DNA of 64,000 nt from SIG437 sp045576235. GTDB taxonomy: Bacteria > Bacillota > Clostridia > UBA1381 > UBA9506. Positions 59,203 to 64,000 of this stretch are shown in pieces. Both the position numbers and the translations under genes were made by a program. The notes beneath the pieces are model-generated. The model saw nothing but the letters and a program-made list of their open reading frames with translations, did not search any database and was not told where the DNA came from. The DNA is taken from positions 16,883 to 80,882 of the forward strand of contig JAZNGA010000006.1 in NCBI GenBank assembly GCA_045576235.1, in the 5' to 3' direction. How positions within the stretch are numbered: position 1 is the first letter of the stretch; the number at the start of each line of letters is the position of its first letter.

Positions 59203-60462
59203 TTATTTCCAGTTGAGAACTTCCCAATCAGCAGGCGGTTCGCCAAGGTCAATAACATCTATTGTCTTTCCGCCTGAAATTGCAGACTGATGTGCTAAAA
59301 GTCCCGGTATGTTCCATCTTGCAACCTGCCATATGTTTGTTGGTGAAAGCTTTCCTGTCTGGTATGCACGGCAGAAATCATCTATGAGGAAATGGTGAGT
59401 TCCGTTATGGGCATTATGGATTCCCTCAAATTCTTTAGGAAGTCTTTCAACAGGCTGAACAGGAGAAACTTCCCTGAATCCTGCTCCGTCTGCAATCCAT
59501 TGAATTCCCTCATCATAGTTTTCACAGATTTTCTCATAAACTGATTTTGGCTGAAGCTTATGCGTTACATCTATCATATTCACCTTGTTCGGGTTATCAG
59601 GCTTCCATGTAGCGAGGTGGTGTCTTGCAACTGAGAATTCATATGCGCCATCACTTCCGAAGAACTGAGAAATATATGTTTCAGGAGACTTCCAGCCTGC
59701 GCAACGGTTTTCGCTGATTCTGCAGATTCCACCGTTTGAAAGTTCTAGAAGCATTGCTGTGTTTGAAAAAGGATTGTCATAAAGGTTTTGTCCATCTGTT
59801 CCGTAGATGTCTGTTCTCGGGCTTTTTTCAAAACCGAAAGCAACAACTTTTTTAGCATAAACACCGGGCATAGCGCTCAGCACCATTGCCGTAGAATGTG
59901 TTGGATAGAACATAGGCGGAATTCCTGCAAACTTTTTCCAGTCTTCCCCTGCTGAGCTGCGGAAGCTCTGCTCCATGTTACGAATGTCGTGATTATATTG
60001 AGCTTCGCCATATGCAAACTTGCCGAATGTTCCTTTAGCAAATTCTTCTCTGCAGAAAATTGCAGGCGCACGATAAAAGCCTGTTTCACCCATTGAATAT
60101 GTCAAACGAGTTTTTCTGACAAGCTCTTCAATTTCCTTGATTTCATCAATGCTGATTGAGCAAGGAACTGCACTATAGACATGCTTTCCTGCTTTTAAAG
60201 CCTCGATTACCATTCCGCCGTGCTTATAGCGCTGAGTAAATATTGCTATAGAATTGACTTTATCAGATGCGAGTGCTTCTTCAAAGCTTGAGATAATCTC
60301 AACATCGAAATCGTTTGAATATTGCTCTGCACGCTCTGCTATGAGGTCACAGACATAAACCTTTTCCACAAACGGATGAGCTTTAAACAATTTAACAAAG
60401 TTTTTTGCAAATCTGCCGCAGCCGATGACTGCAATTTTAATTTTTTCTTTATTGGCGGACAT
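59203..60462 (-). CDS. Gfo/Idh/MocA family oxidoreductase
   Basis: This 419-residue NAD(P)-dependent enzyme has an N-terminal Rossmann motif IAVIGCGRFAKNFVKLF (residues 10-26) and the family motif AGKHVYSAVPCSISIDEI in place of the usual EKP. The C-terminal alpha-beta domain includes RAPAIFCREEFAKGTFGKFAYGEAQY, read in parts. The absence of the standard EKP lysine suggests altered chemistry, seen in some glycosidase-type members. Substrates are usually sugars or inositols. AAGGAAG precedes the ATG. Confidence 0.83.
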   Translation of the reverse strand: MSANKEKIKIAVIGCGRFAKNFVKLFKAHPFVEKVYVCDLIAERAEQYSNDFDVEIISSFEEALASDKVNSIAIFTQRYKHGGMVIEALKAGKHVYSAVPCSISIDEIKEIEELVRKTRLTYSMGETGFYRAPAIFCREEFAKGTFGKFAYGEAQYNHDIRNMEQSFRSSAGEDWKKFAGIPPMFYPTHSTAMVLSAMPGVYAKKVVAFGFEKSPRTDIYGTDGQNLYDNPFSNTAMLLELSNGGICRISENRCAGWKSPETYISQFFGSDGAYEFSVARHHLATWKPDNPNKVNMIDVTHKLQPKSVYEKICENYDEGIQWIADGAGFREVSPVQPVERLPKEFEGIHNAHNGTHHFLIDDFCRAYQTGKLSPTNIWQVARWNIPGLLAHQSAISGGKTIDVIDLGEPPADWEVLNWK

Positions 60463-60521
60463 TTTAACATCTTCCTTTCTTTTTTTAATTATATATCACT
60501 TCCATGTTTTTAAAATTGGCT

Positions 60522-61499
60522 TCACTTCTTGCTCGTGAAATCCCACTCTTTTTCTCTTCTTAATGTTTCAAACTGCTTCATGTCAAGATGCCAGTCTTCA
60601 CCCTCGCGGAACTTTTTCTTGAACTTTTTGCCGAGCAAACCTTTTTCTTCAAGATGAATGTAGCACGCTCTGTCACACGCTCTTCCGCAGATTGATGTGC
60701 GATAAAAATGCTTTGCCGGTGGGTAGAAATATGTGTTATTTATGATTTCTTTTGCGCTTTTTTCATCCACCTTGACTTTTCCTTCAATTATGTCCATTCT
60801 GTTTTCAAAGCCTATGTATGCATCAGGCGGCATAAACGGATTTTTGCTTCCATTTGCTCCGTTATAATAAACTGCGCACTGCCACGGATCAAGCGTTCCG
60901 TCTTCTTTAATTGCTTTTCCCGGGCACGCTCTTACACACTCCATACATTTATCACAAAGATAGTGCTTTTCCTTTGGCGTCGGTTCAATCTCAGCATCCG
61001 TCAGAACAAAGCACCATCTTATGAAAGGACCATAATCCTTATTTATTATTCTTCCGTGAACGCCTTTCTCTCCAATGCCACATATTTCAGCAGCTTTTTC
61101 AAAATCCATCTGATTTTCTGCAGCTATCCCACGGAAAATATCAGAATAATCAACCTCGGGATTTGTGCTGTTTTGTTCCGCCATAATGAGCTGGTGACGG
61201 CGCTGTGGAATTGCGATGAAGCCTTCTGCTTCTATCACCGTGGAAACACGAAGCATAGCAAGCGGCATAACTGTTTCTTCTAAGTTTTCAACACCCATTG
61301 TCGTGTATTGATAATAGACCGTACCCTCCTCAACGCCCCTGTAAAGACCACGGAGCACACGGAAGCCGAGAGCTATGACCGTCTTGACTTCAGGATAAAT
61401 TTTAAATATGGCATCGTCTTCAGGAAAGCTTGAAGATGATGTGAAAGTCACGACATCAGCATCATATTTTTTTGCACACTCTATAATAGCATTTCTCAT
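60522..61499 (-). CDS. QueG-like double [4Fe-4S] cluster protein (paralog 2)
   Basis: This 325-residue protein begins MRNAIIECAKKYDADVVTF and has the family region VKTVIALGFRVLRGLYRGVEEG. The ferredoxin motif CDKCMECVRACPGKAI lies near residue 190, and the second cysteine set CGRACDRACYIHLEEKG near 290. Overall it parallels the protein at 13737 and the next two genes. The ATG at 61499 has GGGGTGAGAAA and lies 4 bp after the preceding paralog, so the long frame to 61631 is not used. It is the most downstream of the coupled set. Likely a soluble Fe-S redox protein; its substrate and whether it binds a corrinoid are unknown. Confidence 0.75.
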   Translation of the reverse strand: MRNAIIECAKKYDADVVTFTSSSSFPEDDAIFKIYPEVKTVIALGFRVLRGLYRGVEEGTVYYQYTTMGVENLEETVMPLAMLRVSTVIEAEGFIAIPQRRHQLIMAEQNSTNPEVDYSDIFRGIAAENQMDFEKAAEICGIGEKGVHGRIINKDYGPFIRWCFVLTDAEIEPTPKEKHYLCDKCMECVRACPGKAIKEDGTLDPWQCAVYYNGANGSKNPFMPPDAYIGFENRMDIIEGKVKVDEKSAKEIINNTYFYPPAKHFYRTSICGRACDRACYIHLEEKGLLGKKFKKKFREGEDWHLDMKQFETLRREKEWDFTSKK

Positions 61500-61503
61500 T
61501 TTC

Positions 61504-62397
61504 TCACCCCTTTCGGTGCTTTTCGCACGCAAGCTCACATTTTTTGCCGCAAAGACAGGGAACATAGCCAAAATGGGTTTCAGGCAAAAAACGCAAATCA
61601 GGATATAGCTCCCTTGCACTGTTTCTGTCAAAGCGCTTTTCTCCGTTTATAATTGCTTCTCTTTCGGGATTATCCTTTAAAAACTCTTCTGTCATAAATG
61701 GGTTTGACTTATGAGCCCCTCTGTAATATACGCTGCACTGCCATGTGTCAAGTCCGTCAGAGGATATTGCTTTTCCGGGACACGCTTTAATACATTCTCC
61801 ACATCCGTCGCAGACCTCTACTTCAAACGGCTTGTCAAGCTCTAAAGGAGCGTCGGTGACTATGTAAACAAATCTCAAAAATGTTCCAAAGTCGGGCGTA
61901 ATGATTTTTCCGTGAAGCCCCGCCTTTCCGAGACCGCAGGCAAACGCCGCACGCTCTGTGTCTATTATGACCTCAGGCGCAGGCTTTTTCCCGTCAACCG
62001 AAGAAGAAAATTTAAGCTCATAAACATCCTTGACCTCTGGGTTTGTGCTGGGGTCGCCGCTCACTTTCATTCCCGGCACATTTCTCTGAAGACACGCATC
62101 ATACCCTTCGTTTTCTATCATTGCCCCTAACTTTAAGAGGAAAATCTCTGCAAATGTCTCGTCAATATATTTCACGCCAAGACTTGTGTATGTATAATAT
62201 TGGCTTTTAGACTCCATTGTTTTATAAAATCCCTTTGGCACGGGCAGAGCACAACCAATTATGCACTTTGCGTTTGGCAACACGCTCAAAGGATTGTGTT
62301 CAGGCACAACATCTTCAAAAAGCTTAATGTCACCAATCCCGCAAAGCACCGCCCCAAGCTCCTTTGCTTTTTCCTTTATCATTTCAGCAGTTATCAT
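61504..62397 (-). CDS. QueG-like double [4Fe-4S] cluster protein (paralog 3)
   Basis: This 297-residue paralog starts MITAEMIKEKAKELGAVLCG. It has CIIGCALPVPKGFYKTMESK, then AACGLGKAGLHGKII-type sequence (AFACGLGKAGLHG). The ferredoxin motif is CDGCGECIKACPGKAI and the last cysteine set CLCGKKCELACEKHRKG. It is the shortest of the four and lacks the extended linker. Its ATG overlaps the stop of the cupin-like gene (ATGA). Function unknown; probably acts with the neighbouring paralogs. Confidence 0.75.
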   Translation of the reverse strand: MITAEMIKEKAKELGAVLCGIGDIKLFEDVVPEHNPLSVLPNAKCIIGCALPVPKGFYKTMESKSQYYTYTSLGVKYIDETFAEIFLLKLGAMIENEGYDACLQRNVPGMKVSGDPSTNPEVKDVYELKFSSSVDGKKPAPEVIIDTERAAFACGLGKAGLHGKIITPDFGTFLRFVYIVTDAPLELDKPFEVEVCDGCGECIKACPGKAISSDGLDTWQCSVYYRGAHKSNPFMTEEFLKDNPEREAIINGEKRFDRNSARELYPDLRFLPETHFGYVPCLCGKKCELACEKHRKG

Positions 62398-62744
62398 TTC
62401 AGCACCTTCCTTTCTGAATCCTCAGGCGAAATATCGGCATTTTCTGCCGCTATCAAAACAGCATCTCTGCTTAAAACAAGCGAATGCCATGTGGCTTTTT
62501 CCACAACATAAATCTTGTTTTTCATAAGCTTTATTTCTGTTTGAATATCATTTTCGTCTGTCATATATAGTGTCGCTTCGCCTTCCGTCAGCACAAACGC
62601 CTCGTCAGTCGTCATATGGCGCGCAATTTTCGCGCGATTTTTTTCATCATATTGCTCATCATATGTGACTATTGCTATCTGCCATCCTTCAGATTTCATA
62701 ACGACATCATAGCCATCTTTTTTTCTTTCATATTCTTTTATCAT
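62394..62744 (-). CDS. Cupin-like small protein in the QueG-like cluster
   Basis: This 116-residue protein has a beta-rich pattern with ARHMTTDEAFVLTEGEATLYM and VEKATWHSLVLSRDAV, which resemble the two cupin motifs. His and Glu residues are at only part of the usual metal positions. It overlaps the genes on both sides by 4 bp (ATGA), so it is translated with them and probably shares their pathway. It may be a sugar- or metabolite-binding cupin or an isomerase. No specific family is recognised. Confidence 0.6.
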   Translation of the reverse strand: MIKEYERKKDGYDVVMKSEGWQIAIVTYDEQYDEKNRAKIARHMTTDEAFVLTEGEATLYMTDENDIQTEIKLMKNKIYVVEKATWHSLVLSRDAVLIAAENADISPEDSERKVLK

Positions 62745-63823
62745 CTGTCAAGCCTCCAGGCCTTTTTAGTTCGCAGAGGCTCTTTGAATCTGCCTTCCAT
62801 GCAGCCGCCTTTTTTCTCAAGCACAGACACACACGCCCTTATGCAGCCGCCGCATTTTGCCATATTGTAGCCAACCCAGCTCGGGAAATATTTTTCAAGA
62901 GCACCATAGACCTTCATAATCTCTTTTTCATTTGCAACATCAGTCACGCCTTCAAGAAGGTCTAAAGCCCCACCCTCGTTTTCGTCAAAAACCTCTTTCG
63001 GCACAAACGGATTATAATATCTGCCGCCATGGGTGTAGAATGCATAGCATCTCCACATATCTATATCTCCCCACTCGCAGATTTTTCCGTCAATGTCGAT
63101 GCTGATTGTTTTGCCCGAATCGATTTTCGGTATGCATCCACCAGGACATTCCCTCACGCACGCGCCGCATTTTCTGCATAAAGGCTCGCCGTTATACATT
63201 TCATCATAAACATCAAATTCTGCATCCGTAAAAATGAATGCAACTCTCTGAAGCGGACCAAATTCAGGCGTTAAGAGCATTTTGCTCCAGCCAATCTCCC
63301 CGAGACCGCACGCAACAGCTGCAATCCTGAACTGAAACTGCAAATCAGGCGGAATTTTTCCTTCGCCTGCCTCACGGGTAAACTGAACGCTTCTGTGATG
63401 AGCAGTCTTTCCTTTTGCGTGTTTGCTGACTTCAATCTGTTCTTCAGGAGAAAGAGAGTTTCCCGGGCTTCCGTCCATGTCAGACACGATTCCGCGCGCG
63501 CCCGTGTTTCTGTAGATAAAAGCCTCATATCCTTCGTCTTCAATCGCTCTGCCCACATGGTGAAGCACAGCAGGAGCATAGATTTCATTTATTCCGCCAT
63601 ATGCCATTGATGGATATTGATAAAACTGCGTTCCTTCTTCAATTCCCCTCTGAACCCCTCTCGGAATTCTGAACACAAAGCCTATGCAGCTTTTGACATT
63701 TGGGAAAAGAAATTGAGGATTCATCTCCTTTGGTGCGCCATTCCAGCGAGAAATGGGCGCGATGCCACAACTGTCAGCTCCTGCCTCAAGAGCAGCTTTT
63801 TTAATCATTTCACTTGATAACAT
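62741..63823 (-). CDS. QueG-like double [4Fe-4S] cluster protein (paralog 4)
   Basis: This 360-residue protein is the first gene of the set. It begins MLSSEMIKKAALEAGADSCG and contains SCIGFVFRIPRGVQRGIEEG and AACGLGEIGWSKMLLTPEFG-type sequence (VACGLGEIGWSKMLLTPEFG). The ferredoxin motif is CRKCGACVRECPGGCIP, and the second set is CGGCIRACVSVLEKKGG. It is most like the protein at 13737-14771: both have IEEGT, a YPSMAYGG / YPAMGYGG segment and similar C-termini. GTGGAGGATAAAGT precedes the ATG. No TAT signal is seen. The function is unknown. Confidence 0.77.
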   Translation of the reverse strand: MLSSEMIKKAALEAGADSCGIAPISRWNGAPKEMNPQFLFPNVKSCIGFVFRIPRGVQRGIEEGTQFYQYPSMAYGGINEIYAPAVLHHVGRAIEDEGYEAFIYRNTGARGIVSDMDGSPGNSLSPEEQIEVSKHAKGKTAHHRSVQFTREAGEGKIPPDLQFQFRIAAVACGLGEIGWSKMLLTPEFGPLQRVAFIFTDAEFDVYDEMYNGEPLCRKCGACVRECPGGCIPKIDSGKTISIDIDGKICEWGDIDMWRCYAFYTHGGRYYNPFVPKEVFDENEGGALDLLEGVTDVANEKEIMKVYGALEKYFPSWVGYNMAKCGGCIRACVSVLEKKGGCMEGRFKEPLRTKKAWRLDR

Positions 63824-63870
63824 ACTTTATCCTCCACATTAATTAATGCCTTTTCTATGTTTGGTACTAT

Positions 63871-63920
63871 ATAAGCATAGCACTAAATTACTTTATTGTA
63901 GTTTAGCAAGCTATGCTTAT
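63871..63920. repeat. Long imperfect palindrome at the head of the QueG-like cluster
   Basis: ATAAGCATAGC and GCTATGCTTAT flank an inner CTAAATTAC / GTAGTTTAG pair, giving a stem of about 20 bp with a 6-nt loop. It lies between the paralog 4 start and a rightward -10 element, so it is a candidate operator for divergent transcription. Confidence 0.6.
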
Positions 63921-63926
63921 TTTTGT

Positions 63927-64000
63927 TATAATGGGGAGGTAATGGACTGACGGTTCTTTGTGTGAACTTGGCGTTCGGGCTGTAAACTGTCATCCGCCTT
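63927..64000 (+). other. Rightward -10 element and start of an unidentified transcript
   Basis: TATAAT at 63927-63932 is followed by G-rich sequence with no workable reading frame (an ATG after GGGGAGG meets TGA at the third codon). Within it GGA-c-TGACGG can pair with CTGTCATCC, enclosing a GTTC/GAAC hairpin, so a structured leader or RNA is possible. The -35 element is poor. The window ends here and I cannot identify the RNA. Confidence 0.35.

Noticed and set aside
63938..64000. tmRNA, SRP RNA or RNase P RNA at the right edge
   Set aside because: I compared the visible 60 nt with the 5' ends of these RNAs from memory and found no convincing match; left unassigned.

Overview
The window looks like the chromosome of an anaerobic, low-to-medium GC Bacillota of the class Clostridia, probably a spore-forming or formerly spore-forming gut-type organism. 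Supporting evidence: a SpoVAE gene, MutS2 and RqcP ribosome-rescue genes, an infC-rpmI-rplT operon with an ATT start and an L20-type leader, YlxR, a T-box leader, an oxygen-sensitive class III ribonucleotide reductase (nrdDG), an electron-bifurcating Nfn-type pair, and strong ribosome binding sites before nearly every gene. I cannot name a species. Most genes lie on the minus strand.

Layout. 1-4.9 kb: partial galE, a phosphopantetheinyl transferase overlapping an acyl-CoA ligase behind a T-box leader that seems to read a Tyr codon, and an OFA-type MFS transporter. 5-8.5 kb: AraC regulator divergent from an N-acetylneuraminate-lyase-like aldolase and an FAD oxidoreductase. 8.5-11 kb: small membrane proteins, a HIT protein and a deacetylase-like protein. 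11-16.7 kb: a low-GC accessory stretch with an XRE regulator, a zinc-ribbon membrane protein, a candidate type I toxin-antitoxin locus (22-residue hydrophobic peptide with a convergent small RNA), an AraC regulator divergent from a QueG-like Fe-S protein, two genes broken by in-frame stops, and an array of small palindromes, ending at the 3' side of a tRNA-Leu.

16.7-31.3 kb: tadA, an RNA methyltransferase and an amidohydrolase downstream of purFMNHD. The pur operon leader encodes a 32-residue Cys-rich peptide followed by a terminator. Then yebC, spoVAE, radC, a DUF3343 gene, infC-rpmI-rplT, tRNA-Thr and the Nfn pair. 31.3-40 kb: SulP, EamA and NhaC transporters, dus, and nrdD-nrdG behind two NrdR-box-like sites.

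40-57.6 kb: a long minus-strand series. It runs from rimP-nusA-ylxR-infB-rbfA-nrnA-rnhA-tatD through an aminotransferase, trpS, rqcP, a TPR gene, mutS2, an SDR gene, a NUDIX gene and a C_GCAxxG_C_C gene. Upstream of it sit mgtE and a Na/Pi cotransporter. 57.7-64 kb: feoA, an acyltransferase-3 gene, a Gfo/Idh/MocA oxidoreductase, and a translationally coupled set of three QueG-like double [4Fe-4S] proteins plus a cupin-like protein. A long palindrome and the start of an unidentified transcript lie at the right edge.

The most unusual items are the toxin/antisense RNA locus, the Cys-rich leader peptide before purF, the Tyr-type T-box before an acyl-CoA ligase, the family of four QueG-like proteins, and the palindrome arrays. 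All calls come from reading the sequence; no database search or structure prediction was run.
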